Assembly (NCBI GenBank): GCA_002914845.1 | Contig: JXTC01000334.1 | Location: 64,468-128,467 of the forward strand | Reading direction: 5' to 3' | Source of the DNA: Trema orientale | Lineage: Eukaryota > Streptophyta > Magnoliopsida > Rosales > Cannabaceae | DNA length: 64,000 bases | Notes under the pieces: generated by a model | Databases searched by the model: none | Told to the model about the DNA's origin: nothing | What the model saw: the letters and a program-made list of their open reading frames with translations, nothing else | Shown: one piece after another, positions 24,508-36,899 of the stretch | How the letters are laid out: every line of letters starts with the position of its first letter | Position numbering within the stretch: position 1 is the first letter of the stretch | Program-made: the position numbers and the translations under genes

Positions 24508-25869
24508 TATTGAGTCATGCTTTGTATCATCAACCCTACACTTATATTTTGAAGTTAACAAACATATGATTAAGAACTAATAATCTATTTGAGTGTGTAA
24601 CAAATTAAATTAAAAGGATCACAAGACATTCAAAATGGATTATGGAAAAAAACTTGAAAACAAAGTTTAAGATTACAAGACCTAGACTAGTAAAGGTTAC
24701 ATACTTAGTTCTTGTACTTGAATAATTGTTTACACTTAATGTGATCTTAATAGCTCAAATTTTTTATAAAATTGAAAATTTTCAAACCAAAACTGTCAAA
24801 CTTGTCTATCACTAACTAATATAAGAAATTTATTTTAGACAAGTTTTTAAATTGATTTGTGAATTTCTATAGTTTCTATATTACATAAAAAAATCAATTT
24901 ATGAAGTCACATTAATAATTAAAAAAGACTTGAAATAAAATTAAAAATATCTCTCGAGTATTTTCGGCAGACTGGCCTTCAGAATCTGTCTACTAATTCC
25001 TCTGTCCAAAATTTTAACAGCTTTTTGAATTCGACCGTTAGAATCGCACTTTCAATGGCTAGTATTTCAAGTCGAACTTTCGGTTTACCGAAAATGATAG
25101 ATTGTTTGTCAAACGGTCTAAAATGGCTAATATTCTTTCAAGTCTGTATATAAAAGCTTTTTCAGCACTTGAAACAACTTTTGAACATTCTTACATTACT
25201 TTAAACATACTTTCAAGTTGTTCAAATCATCTTTTGTGAATCAAACTTTCAAATCTACCTTTTCACAAAAAATCATTTTAGCCAAACTAGATTATATCTT
25301 GTGTTCTTATTTATTCTCTCTAAGCTTACCTTGTATCAATTATACTCTTAAGAGGGATTCTAGTTGAAATCAAAATTGGAGATTCTAGTTGAGTGTATCA
25401 ATAAACAAAATCAAAATTGTATTTGTGAGGCGAAGTTGACACCGAATTCATAAACAACCCAGTTTAGGTGAGATTAGTACCAGAGTCTAAACAATCCGAG
25501 TTAGGTATGATAGAGCTGGATTCAAACCTATTGTAAAGGTGTGAGTGTGCCTAAGGAGAAAGCACTCGTTGTGTAAAAGGGACGATCAAGTCCATTCTCT
25601 TGATTTGATAGTGGAAAGCTCGAAGCGGATTGCCAAGAGCTGGGGACGTAAACAAACCATCGTGTTTGTTGGATCTCGTAAAAATAGTGTTTGTATTTCT
25701 CTATCCTTATCTCTTTAATTTATTTATCTTGAGCTTGTGCATACAATTTAGCTATTTTTACTTGTTATTGCTTTTATTTGCATAATTTACTTCCTTTTAA
25801 AAGAAAGTTTGCAAAAATTTTTAAAACCTAATTTACCCCCTTCTTGGGTTAGCTAATCTTAAGCTAATA
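24508..25869 (+). repeat. 3' LTR of the SIRE-type element
   Basis: It begins TATTGAGTCATGCTTTGTAT and ends TAGCTAATCTTAAGCTAATA. It is about 100 bp longer than the 5' LTR, partly from a small repeat of GATTCTAGTTGA near 25360-25395. TATTT follows at once. Confidence 0.9.
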
Positions 25870-28089
25870 TATTTGACTTTAAAAAAAAAAAATCGAAGGT
25901 AACCTAGCTTCAAATTCATCTCATAAGGTTTTCTCTTAAAAATAAGAAATAATTGCTTTCAATTAGTCTGTCAAAAATATGAACAAAGCATCTCTTTATA
26001 TAGGAGTAGGAAGAGAGTCTTTCATTCATGCAAGTCTCTCCTTTTCTTTCTTTTCTTCTGAATTTCATATTCATCTAAAGATATTCACTTTTTTACAAAT
26101 CTTGGCAACAGGGTGAATATGGACATGTTTGTTGACCAGATTCGTAATGATGTTTGTTATCTAGATTCATAATGAATTCGGATATTTTCTTAGCCAAGTT
26201 TCATTGGACTAAGTAAATATCCTTTGCAAACTTCTACTCACACAAACACAACTTCCGTATTTCAAATTTGAAAATGAGATGTCTCTGTGTTTTGAAGAAC
26301 TCCAACTCAAGCAAATAGGCTTTCATTTAATTCCATTGGGCATTGGCTGCAAAAAAAATAATAATTTGTGAATTATCTTTACAAAAATATTACTTTCAAA
26401 AATATGAATTACAAAAATGACGCTTTGTAAACTTGTAGAAATACAATTTTCAGCTTAATAAACTATTGTAATCATTCTCAAAAATGCAGTTTTGTATCCT
26501 AATCATAACCCCCTACTAGTCCTTAGCAACTCAAGTGTAAACAAGAAACACAAGCGTGACAAACAATTCAAAAAGAAACTAGCCAAATTACATAAGTATT
26601 TTAAACCAAAAGGCTAGTAAAAGATTACAATCACTATCTAAAATTATTTCAATTATCACTTCCAAAATTGTGTGTATGCACACTAAGCCATAACCTTCTT
26701 ACCACATATCATAATACATATAACTTTGAAAGGCTAACCGTGTAAAAGCCTCAATTTCTTATCCTTGCTGGTAAAATATAAGTTGAACATAGGAAAAGGT
26801 GTTCAGTCATGGAGTTGAAAAAATAGAGAAACACTTAATGAAAAAGGCAATATTTAGAACAAACTTATAAGAAAACATTGATCACAAGATATGTATGTTA
26901 ACTGCTTAGAACTTCAACCATTCTTATCACAACCCATAGCTTCGAGATTTTAATGGTCAATTGAATGATTCATATGATTCCATACTTCTGACTTTTTTTT
27001 TTTTTTTTTAAGTTCAAATGGGAGACTTTCGTAATAAGTTCAACATTAGAAAGTTGCACTATATTTTCGTTCTTCAAATTAACTAATATTGTCACTAAAC
27101 ATATCATCCAATCATACTGCAAACTATGTAATAGAATTCTAAGCAGAAAGTTAATTCAAATGATTAATGCAAGTTCATAAGTTATTTTCTCTCTACTCAT
27201 TCACAGAAAATGTGTGAAGTTAAAAAATATACTTAAACATGATAATTTTCTTAGCTATATATATTGAATATCCATCTTACCACAAGGCTTAGTAACATAC
27301 ACAAAACTATTCCATAAGCTTTTCTTTAGTAATCAAGATAGAAAATATGACTCAAATGAGGCAGTTTTGAAATCATACCCATATAATTTTAAAAATTCTA
27401 GCATAAAATTATTTATACATGCAATGTTAACATATTTACACAAGAATTACTTAATTTAAGCAATTTTTTTTTTTTAATTTTTACATGCATGAAATATGTG
27501 TATTAAGAATGTGCATGAATATGCCAGTACCCCCCACAAAAATATAGAAAATAAAAGAGCAAAAGAGAGAAGACACCTGAGTGATGGATTTTCACTTGAA
27601 GTCTAAGCCTTATAATAAATAAGCTAGAGAAAAATAGATAAACACACTAAATAAAATAACTAAAATACTAAAAGAAAATAACACATAGTACATAAATACA
27701 AAACCTAATCTCCTCAGGTTGATCTACTTGCTCCACAAAATGTTTCAACTATTATCAAAAGCATGTCCGAGATACTTGAATTATGGAGCTAAGTTGTCTT
27801 TCAATTCTGGGTCTCCACAATGGATAGTTTTGACTTCTTGCTTTTGGGATATGGATTCTCAAATTGTTGATGCTCAAACTTAGTTATTCTATCTTGTGTC
27901 TCAAAATCAGCGAAAATATTTACATTATCAGGAAAAATAAATTGTCACTATAAACTTCACAAAGGATATAATTTAAAGGATTAAGCTTATTATTCTTATT
28001 AAACTAATGTATGTATAATATTAGCATGATAACACTCATCATTATCTTGGTTGTATTCTGACATTGAAAATTCACCTCTAGAGTCGGGT

Positions 28090-29500
28090 TCCCAAATGAT
28101 AATTTTATTAGACTATTTCTACAGTTTATAAGGACATTCGCTATTGCAAAGAAAAGGTCTTCCAAAGATTAGCATGATCTTGGATTCCATATCAACCATA
28201 GATTGCGTATTTGGAACCAAAAAGTCAACAGGATAGTAGAATTTATCAATTTAGAGAAAAATATCTTCTACTATCCCTATTGGTCTTTGTGTAGAACTGC
28301 CTTCTAGTTATAGTACCACATATGTGAGTTTAATTTTCCAAGTCTTAAGCACAAGTAAGCCATGAGGTTGAAACTTGCTCCTAGGTCAAGAAGGACTTGA
28401 CCAAATTCATGTGTCCCAATTTGGCAAGAAATTATGCAACATCCTGAATCCTTATATTTGGGTGGTATTTTATCTTAAATCACTGCACTTACCTGTTTAG
28501 TCAAGAATATAGTCTTCTTGACGTGGTGTCACCTTTTTATGGTCCATAGATCTTTTGATCACTTTAGCATATGTTAGTACTTGCTTAATACTATACAACA
28601 AAGGCAGGTTAATTAATTTTAAGTTGCTTACAGTTTTCAAGGATCTCACTTTGGTTCTCCAATACCTTTCCTATTCTAAGAGCTTGGGGATAAGGCACTT
28701 GAACTAGGCGTTTCTTCTCTACTTCTTTTGAATGAGCATCTTCAGTACTACTCACAACGGTGGTAATGCTTGCCAACAAACTTGGTTAGTTGGTCCATGT
28801 ACAATCTTGCCACTTCAAGTAATGATGGCATTGACCTCTTTAATATTGTGTGAGTCTGTTGGCTTTTATTGCCCTTTGAGTTGAACTAAGTTTGGGAAGG
28901 AAATTTTCTATGCTCTTGTATAGTAAAATCATTGGTTAGCTTAGCTATTTGACTATTGATCTATTTGTTCTCATCCATTACTAGTGTGAGTACAGACTTA
29001 AACTTCTGGTCAAACTTATAAATATTTGAACTGTTTCCTTTAGGAGATTCCTATTAGGTTGTGCATTATATTAGGATACAGGGTAATGTTGTGCCTCAAT
29101 ATTCTAGTTATTGGTAGATAATGAAACCTAGTTTTGATCACGTTTTCGGCTGAAGTTGGAATGATTTCTCCAGTAAGGATTGTACATATTGGAGCCAGAT
29201 GAGAAAAGTTTTCGAAACATTCCTAAGGCATTGCATTATTTTTCGTAAACCCTTCTCATCTCACTATAGGTAAGACAATCCTGATCTAATTGGTCCATTT
29301 CTCGCAGATAAAATATATAGCTTGAGTTTCTATCTTGGCAACCTTATGGGTTCTTTACTTTTTAAGGCTTCTAGTTCTCTGGTCACAATTTCTAGTTGGA
29401 TTTTAAGACTATCTTCTTCCATAAGATGATATATTCTAGTTGGTTGTGGGTTACTGGTGCTATCAATGGTACTAGATCCAGTCCATACATGGACTTTCTC
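28090..29500 (-). pseudogene. gypsy gag 3' part and protease-like region
   Basis: On the minus strand near 29200-29120 the reading NMYNPYWRNHSNFSRKRDQN matches the NPGWRNHPNFSW motif of plant gypsy gag. Around 29420-29350 lies a Leu-rich helix (LKIQLEIVTRELEALKSKE). Near 28190 a segment IMLIFGRPFL corresponds to the GRPFLATA motif at the end of the gypsy protease domain. Many stops. Confidence 0.65.
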
Positions 29501-29513
29501 AGCTAACTGTCTA

Positions 29514-30963
29514 TGTTCAAAATATACTATTAGTTATCGCAGTATAGATTAAGGTATCGATCCCACAGAGAAGTTAAATCAGCAGTAAAAAGGTATTGAA
29601 AAGTAAAAAAAAAAAATTGAAAATAAATAAATAAATAAATAGAAAATAATTAAAATTAATCGCAACAAAATAAAATAGATGAAAATATAAATCAAGTCTT
29701 CAAGATTTACTTAATTACTTGTTTAACTGTTACCAACTTTGATTCGTATTTATTACTCAATTATATATTTCACATCCCAAATACATAACTGGAAAATATA
29801 GCATTGAAGAACAAATATTAATCTAAAGATATTTAATATGAGAAATTCTTCCAATTAAAACCAAAATAATTTATCTTACTTGTTATTTAAGATCGACAAT
29901 ATATCACACGGACAATACTGCAGTTAAAGATCAACTAATAAAATAAATATAATTATAATTATATTCTAGCTTAAATCACCACACAAAAAAAAGCATGACT
30001 GAATTTATATGAGAAACTAGAAAATAATATAGAATTGAAATTTAAAAAACTAAAAACATAAGCATTGAAGCACTCTCAGGAAATCAAAGCTAGAAAATAG
30101 AAAAATTATATAATCAATAAGATCCTCTCTAGTCTCTCTAAAAGTTAGCCTAATCTCTCACTCATCACACACACTCTCTCTAGAAAAAGTGAAATTTTCT
30201 CTCTCAAAATTGGTGTTTATTTGGTCTGTCATGTTCTGACTATTTGTAGCTGAGTTTGGAGTATTGTGCAAATCTTCACGTTTTCAAAAATGTGTTCTGA
30301 TTGGTTAGATGATGTGTCAGTCTCCCACAATTTTCTTTTTTTTTTTTTCTTTTCTTTCTCTTCCTCACGATTCTGCACTGAGGTGTAATCTGGTGTGGCA
30401 AAAATATGTGAGCTTGGCACGAATCTGGCTCATGATTGGCTGACGGAATAGTCAAAGACAAGGTGTTGAAGTGGCCTTAAGTGAAGAGAAGCAAAACAGG
30501 TCGTATAAAGCATCGCGACGCAGCCGACTAGACACGATTGAGAGACTCTGCAGCAGTGCTAATGTACACGGGCCTCGCATGTCTCCTTCTGAGCTTCCTT
30601 CCACACCCCTGCTCCCTGCGTGTAATGCACGAGCACTCCAATTGCTCCTAAGCTTGAAATGGATGGCTGAGATCGCGCCTTAACTTTCTTTTCCACATGC
30701 TATTGTAACTTCATTTTTCTGATTTTTTTTCCTTTTATTTTTAAGCTAAATCAAACAAAAATAATTAAATTAAAACTCTAAAGCAAATAAAATTAATTCT
30801 GAATTAAACTAAATCAAACTAAATTAAATTAAATACCTAAAATTAAATTAAATTTAAGTAAACTAAATCTAACTACTTAAAAATAAAATAGCTTAAATTA
30901 CTTTAAATACTACACTAAAAGTACTCAAAAACACACAAAATTTATACGTAAAAGAAGACAAAT
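29514..30963 (-). repeat. Solo LTR inserted in the gypsy gag
   Basis: The low-coordinate end (TGTTCAAAATATACTATTAG, 29514) and the next 650 bp are similar to the LTR at 32364-32990 (TGTACACTCAAAATATACTT; both share TTACCAACTTTGATTC and AAATTCTTCCAATTAAAACC). The body includes a GC-richer patch at 30470-30680. It splits the gag frame: the 5' part of gag ends near 30970 and the 3' part resumes near 29500. The right border and target duplication are not clear. Confidence 0.55.
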
Positions 30964-30969
30964 GACTCT

Positions 30970-31660
30970 ATAAAAATAGAGTTATTACTAACTCATTTAG
31001 GTAATCTATGGCTTCATCTAGGTCCTTTTGTAGGAACTCTCCGTTGCACATCATCTCTATGAATTGGCTCTCTCATGATGGAAATAGCTAACGAGTCAAC
31101 AATTTTTATACCCATGGTGTAGGCATGTATATGTTAGTAATTCTTTGAATCTCTCCCGGACTTGGTATAATGTTTCACTATATTTTTGCGAGAAGGCTGA
31201 GATCTGTCGCTTAAGGTTGTTGCTCTTATGATGCGGAACTATTTGTCAAAGAAATCTTGGGTCATTTCCACCTATATACCTTTAGATCTCGATTTCAAAG
31301 AGTATAGCTAATTTTTTGCTTTGTTCTTCAAAAAGAAGGGAAAAAATTTTAACTTTGTAGAATCTATAGCTTTGGATTGGCTATGGAAGGTGGCCACTAC
31401 CTCTTTAAATTCTTTAATATGCACGTAAGGGGTTTCATTATCTAAACAATGAAAAGTAGGTAGCAATTTAATCATACCAGGGTTAAAAACAAGACATGGC
31501 GTATTAAGTGGAAAAAAAATGATATATGATAGTATAGCCGTGCGAACTGGGTGTACATAATCCTTCAAGACCACACGGCGTTCTTCACAGCTTGATTCAT
31601 AGTGGTTGGTAATATAGATGTATCTGACAAATCTATACTTGACCAAGAATCAGATGAATT
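30970..31660 (-). pseudogene. gypsy gag 5' part
   Basis: From 31646 downward the minus strand reads a gag domain: FNPGMIKLLPTFHCLDNETP, then YVHIKEFKEVVATFHSQSKA, then KLKFFPFFLKNKAKN and a stop. This matches the conserved retrotransposon gag core (PGMIQLLP.FHGL, LFPFSLKDKAKSW). Downstream, stop-broken sequence continues to about 30970. Confidence 0.75.
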
Positions 31661-32339
31661 TTCTTTAAGACTTAGTGATGATTCGAATTCTGGCCTCCTA
31701 ACAAGTCTTCCTAATTTGTTTCCATTCCAAGACATAAGCTCAAAACAATTTTTTATTATTTATTTCATTCATTTTTTTATTTTTTTTTATTCCGCACTTC
31801 TAGCTTGGTAAACAACGAAGTATATAGTACACACAATTAGTTTTCATTAAGAATACTCCCAGGAAAGAGTGGTCGGGTAATGTCTCGCAAAAACCAATTT
31901 TCTAGACAGAATAATATTCCTAGGAAAAATTAATCACGCAAAAATGCAGCAAATCCAAGAGTCCAGCCTCTTTGAACGAAACTTTCTTTGTTTTTGTGAT
32001 CCATGCAACTACAAATGTTCCCAATGCTAATTTGTAGAAAATTCTTATTTTAATTTTATGCAAATTTTATGAAAACGAAATACATAAAAAAGGGTAACTA
32101 ATTGAAAACCTAAAGTCTAGAAAATTATGAAAACTAATTATATAATCTAAATTAATCTAGCAAATATGGGGAGAAAACTAAACTAGACAATAAAAAAGAA
32201 AGCAATAATAATAATAATAATAAAAGAAATCTATAAAAGAAATCTATAAAAGAAACTAAGGCTATCCAAGGAAAATATTCTCACAAAATTCTACGGAAAA
32301 AAAAATGCAAAAATTTAATATATTTTTGTTGAATTGGCT

Positions 32340-33215
32340 TCCCAGACAATGATGCCAAATTTTTGTACACTCAAAATATACTTGCGATTATTATGATATA
32401 AATTAAATTATCTATCCTATGATGAAGTAAAACCAACTATAAATAAATACAAAGAGAGAAAATAAAATAAAATAGAAAGACAAATATTAATATTTGCATA
32501 GAAATAAAATAGACAAAAAATACCAATATGATAATTATAAGGTTTCGAGATTCACTTAATTGTTTATTTTATTGTTACCAACTTTGATTCTTATTTAGTA
32601 CTTAATTACATGTTTCATATCCTAAACACATAATGAAAAAATATAAAATTTAAGAGCAAATATTAAGCAAAAGTATTTGGTATGAAAAATTCTTCCAATT
32701 AAAACCAATAAAATTTATTTTACAAGCTAACCTAAATCAATAGTATATCAAACAGTTAATAACATAATAAAATATCAACTCGCTAAATAAATACTCCAAT
32801 AATAATTATCATTCTAGCATAAATTACATCTAAAAATTTATATGAAAAAGTAAAATATGAGCTTTGGAATTAAAAATACTGAAAATGAAAAATTTTAACA
32901 AACAAAATGTACAAACATGAAAGAACACTAAGAAATCAAAATAAGAAAATAGGCAAAGAATGTAACATTTTCTATGTAGCCTCCTCTAAAAACTCTAGCA
33001 TAGTTTTGAATTTATCTCATAAGACTCTGTCTAAAAGATAAGAAAGTATAGCTCTCAATTGATGCGTCAAAAATATGAACCAAGCATACCTTTATATAAG
33101 TGGGAAGAGAATCCTTTATTCCCGTAAAGTCTCCTCTTTTTTTTTTTTTTTCAAATTCTTTCAGATTTATCCATAGAGATATTCACCTTTCAACGAATAA
33201 TGACAGCATGGACAA
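32340..33215 (-). repeat. Upstream LTR and primer-binding site of the gypsy element
   Basis: The LTR end (minus) reads GAGTGTACA. Seven bases on comes TGGCATCATTGTCTGGGA (32357-32340), a worn form of the TGGCGCCGTTGCCGGGGA primer site used by Athila-type elements. The LTR loses similarity to its partners beyond 33215. Confidence 0.6.
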
Positions 33216-34430
33216 AGCCAGTTCACTTTGAGCTCCTTCTCAATTTTTATATAGATATATTAATTAAATTTGTTAAAATTTTTAATATAACTATTAAAAA
33301 ATTTTAAAAAAATAATTAAGTCCCGGAAAAGATTTTGAAAATATAATAATATCTCATAAACCCACAATTAAAAATTTGTTATATTGGTTAATAAAAAAAA
33401 TCTAAACTCATTTCAGAATTAATATAGCTTTTTTTTAAAGAGATTTAATATAACTTATTATTTCATTTTAATTGGTTTTAAAATAAATTTAATAAATAAA
33501 ACATATGTTTCTCAGACTTGGTTCTTTGTATGGCATAGTTATGTCCATGTGATATATTTTCAGTTTTTGACAAGAAAAGGTCAATTTATTTTGTTGAGCA
33601 TTATCCAAAGGACTTTTCTACTGTAAAACTCATGGAACTTAATGATTAGTTTCAAACATATATAATTAATATGTGTTTCATTGAGAAATTTAATGGATTA
33701 AAAGGTATATCTTGTACAAAAAATAGTTGAGATAATAAAACATAATATCTAACCTTTCGTTTATCGACTCATAACATTGGCATTAATTTTATCTATTGTT
33801 ATTGCTAATATGAAGACGATATTCTATTATATAAATTTTTTGAAGAATTAACTACGTAATAGAATAAGTAATCAATGAATGAATAATAATTTATTCATTA
33901 TATTGAAAAAGATATATTTAATAATATTGATAATGAATCCATGGTAAAACACTTTCAATGAATAAAAATACTTCAAATATAATTGTAATACTTATTATTA
34001 CTTTTAATTATTTTTTAATTATAATTAAAACACAGCCCTGATGAGAAATCCTCGCTCCGTCCCTGTAAGAAATCCTAAGCTTTGTTCTCTATACAACTCT
34101 CTCTACGAACTAAATAAAATCATAAGAATATGTATTGCAAAAGATGTTCTAATAATTATGAATTCAGACACCTAAACATAAATTACATGAGTACTTAAAA
34201 AAAAAATAGAAGAGGAAACAGACCCACCTCACAACATTTAACAATACAAAAGGCTAAAACTGTGCTTAGACAATATGATTGACACGCAATAATTAATTAG
34301 TACCTAAATAATTAACTAGACACTGTGCTTTACTTATTTTCCTAATATATAATGTCCTCTCTCTTATTTCTCATTTCAACCCCAAAGCTGCTGCTCCTTT
34401 AACATGCATGTACACATGACAAATGTCAGC
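33216..34430. other. AT-rich spacer downstream of MFT
   Basis: No gene seen. The last 100 bp before 34431 must include the MFT 3' untranslated region. Confidence 0.5.
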
Positions 34431-36621
34431 TCATCGCCGCTTGGTGGCCGGCTCCTTCTGGGAGTTGAAGTAGACGGTGGCGACGGGCAGCCCGAGATCG
34501 AGGTGTGCGGCAAAGAAGCGGGTGTTGAAGTTTGCGCGGCATGGCGGCTGGTCCACCAGCCCCAGCGGTGACTTCTGCCGGAAGAGAACCAGAATATAGC
34601 GGTGGATTCCCACTGGCGGACGCGGGCCGACGTATGGCAGAATCTCCTTTCCTGCGCAGGAATAAGGAAGAAGTATGCTAATTCTCATCAAATTATCATG
34701 TCTGGTCACTAACGTGCATCTAGGCTTTAGCAGTTTTTGTTTTTTTTCTTATTTTCCGCTGTTTCTTTTTTTTTTTTTTTTNAAAAAACCACTGGAAAAA
34801 AAAAAAAAAAAAACACACCATGGAGATATTCTTTCATGTGGGTTTGAAGCCTAATAAAATCAATACAGAAAACGAAATGAAACGTAAATTTTTTGAATGC
34901 TAGCTTATTCCGTTGCCACATACGACTGTTGATGTCATGTATTATGTCACCATATATATACATATAAAAATAACTTATAACAAATGTTTGAGCAAGTCTG
35001 CGACTGTAGACAAGTGTTTAGGAACTATAGGGTTTAGTGAGATGTAAATACGTAAGGCTTAGGCATATTTCAACATCAAATGATGAGGCAGTAAGTGATG
35101 TGATGCGACCCAGAGGATTTTTTATTTTCTGATGAAGCCAGACGTGCATGTTGCCTTGAGATTAATGAGAGATTCCTTGTGACTACCGTATTTGATCAAA
35201 GATTATATATACGAATATGCTACTCCACTAAAATCTTGTTGTCACTGAAATTCTAATGTTTTATTTATTTATTTATTTATATCTTTTAGTAAACTCGTAA
35301 AAAGTTGATCATATAGAAACTGAATATAACAAGTTATATTTGTAGTAGAGCCATCAAAAATTCTTTCTTATTATCTAAATAATACAGCTTTACATGCATG
35401 CAAAGCTGCAACAATAGATTAATAGTTCAAGAGTGATCATCACCTGTAAAAATTCTTTCCTTTCCGTATAATTTCACGAAACTCAAAAGCTTATAATTAA
35501 CTCTTAGAACAACTTTACCTCTGTTTGGATTTGTCCCTCCTGGGATATCCACAACAATCCTGAAAATATGACAGGAGACACCTCATGAGTTTTATGTTAA
35601 GTAACATAAATAATATGAGTTATAAAGAAATCAAATGAAGCATAAATGACGTGTGTGTATATATATGATTCCCAATCTAATAGTATTTTTTTTTTTCTTA
35701 TTTATAGATTTTTCTTCTAAGTTAGATCATAATCTAACAGCTACCTAAAATTACCGTATATTTTAGATAATTAGAAAAAAATAATAAAAATAAATACTCT
35801 TATTTAATGATTTTTTTTCTTTTAACTTTTACCATTTCACCGTAAAAAAAAAGTGTATCATGGAATTTAATTAGGCGAAACAATACCAATATGTAGATTA
35901 AAAAAAAAAATACATACTGGATTGGATTGGTGCCCTTTGTATATTAATATGTATATCATTATATGTAACTATATATACTGACCAGTGAACCCATTCTCGC
36001 ATGCTGGGCTCACTCGGACTTGGCGCATCCGGATCAGTCATAACCTGCATGCAACAGGCGCCATACAAATAATTAAAACCGTAAACAATATTAATTATAA
36101 TGGTGACAATCTAAGGTTATCTTCAAAGATATACTTATCATGCATAGACATTTTTGACCATCCAAGTTCATCTTCAAATCAAAAATTTTAAAACACAAGA
36201 AAGAAAACTTGAAAAGTATAGGCTTATATAAAAACACATGCACTATATACAACATGGAAATCATATAGTTTATCTTCAAGTTACAAATTCTACAACACAT
36301 CTTGCATGCAAATGATAAAACCTATTACACATGAAAAACGTGGTTTGTCTATAAATATATAAGAACACATTCGAGTATTATATTATTGTGTGTGTATATA
36401 ATATATAGAGGAAAATTAGGAGAAACCAGAGTGTAGAGCTCGTCAGAATGTCCAGAGATGGTGAGTTTGGGAGGAGTTATCGCAATGGAGGGTTTTATGT
36501 CACAGCCATTAGTGACATGCTTTGAACCAAAGTAGACAGACACGCTCACCGTCGGAACAAACATGTCCACCACATCACCGATCACTCTACCCACAACTAG
36601 TGGATCAACTGAGGCAGCCAT
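34431..36621 (-). CDS. MFT: MOTHER OF FT AND TFL1 (MFT), PEBP family, complete
   Basis: Four exons join without a break: 36621-36427 (195 nt), 36044-35983 (62 nt), 35559-35519 (41 nt), 34651-34431 (221 nt). They give 172 residues. The 62-nt and 41-nt middle exons are the hallmark of the FT/TFL1 family. The product starts MAASVDPLVVGRVIGDVVDM, keeps the ligand-pocket motifs DPDAPSPSEP and GIHR, and has REWVHWIV, where MFT carries Trp at the position that is Tyr in FT and His in TFL1. It ends QKEPATKRR. MFT is a nuclear/cytosolic regulator that acts with ABA signalling in seed dormancy and germination. In the last exon LVDQPPCRANFNTR is slightly shorter than in Arabidopsis and has Cys for Ser. 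Intron 2 holds a MITE and intron 3 an N. Confidence 0.95.
35667..35935. mobile_element. MITE copy 3, in MFT intron 2
   Basis: The most diverged copy of the family at 4499 and 13189. Left end GATTCCCAATCTAATAGTAT, right end ATACTGGATTGGATTGGTGC then CC. The inner T and A tracts and a TTAGATCATAATCTAA core remain. Confidence 0.6.
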
Positions 36622-36781
36622 ATTCTATTAGGCCCAAACCTAAAAGCCCAACAAAAGCCCAAAAAAGACAAAAATAGAGGGGAAAATAGAAAGGAATAAG
36701 TAGAAGAACAAAGGTACTCTTCTTCTCTACCTAGCTAGCTTTGTTGTGGGGCAAGCAAATTTAGAAGAAGAGTTATAGGGC

Positions 36782-36838
36782 TTATATAGGAGTTTTAAAA
36801 GCGAATTTCAAGGGGTCCAGAGAGAGGCTAAGTGCATG
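36782..36838 (-). promoter_or_regulatory. MFT promoter: TATA box and RY motif
   Basis: On the minus strand TATATAA lies at 36788-36782, about 160 bp before the ATG. An RY core CATGCA (36838-36833) sits about 45 bp upstream of it. RY elements bind B3 factors such as ABI3 and FUS3, which fits seed expression of MFT. Binding is not shown by the sequence. Confidence 0.5.
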
Positions 36839-36899
36839 CCAAAAAAAGGGTCATGAGAGAGTAAAAGGAAAAGGAAAAAAAAAAACACCAAAGGCAAAA

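Larger units (their letters stand above)
16453..25869 (+). mobile_element. Full-length Ty1/copia element, Maximus/SIRE type, inactive
   Basis: Two related LTRs (16453-17716 and 24508-25869) enclose gag, protease, integrase, reverse transcriptase and RNase H in copia order, plus an extra ORF after pol, as known for the Maximus/SIRE lineage. The 5-bp sequence TATTT lies immediately outside both ends (16448-16452 and 25870-25874), a clean target duplication. A primer-binding site follows the 5' LTR. Every ORF is broken by stops or frameshifts, so it cannot move by itself. The right flank is the gypsy debris at 25.9-33.2 kb. Confidence 0.92.
25875..33215 (-). mobile_element. Fragmented Ty3/gypsy retrotransposon (Athila/Tat-like), with nested solo LTR
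   Basis: Read on the minus strand: LTR 33215-32364, primer-binding site 32357-32340, gag in two parts (32330-30970 and 29500-28700), protease-like sequence (about 28240-28090), and at 26130-25880 a stretch that again matches the LTR (compare 33215-32990, including the AAATATGAAC and TTTATATA neighbourhoods). The SIRE-type element was found abutting this end. 26150-27530 could be more LTR; a TTTTTGTGGGGGG tract at 27543-27530 could be the polypurine tract. Full of stops; no RT was found, so the element has lost most of pol. Confidence 0.7.

Noticed and set aside
30471..30683. A 70-codon plus-strand frame
   Set aside because: It lies in the GC-rich part of a gypsy-type solo LTR and has no known domain.
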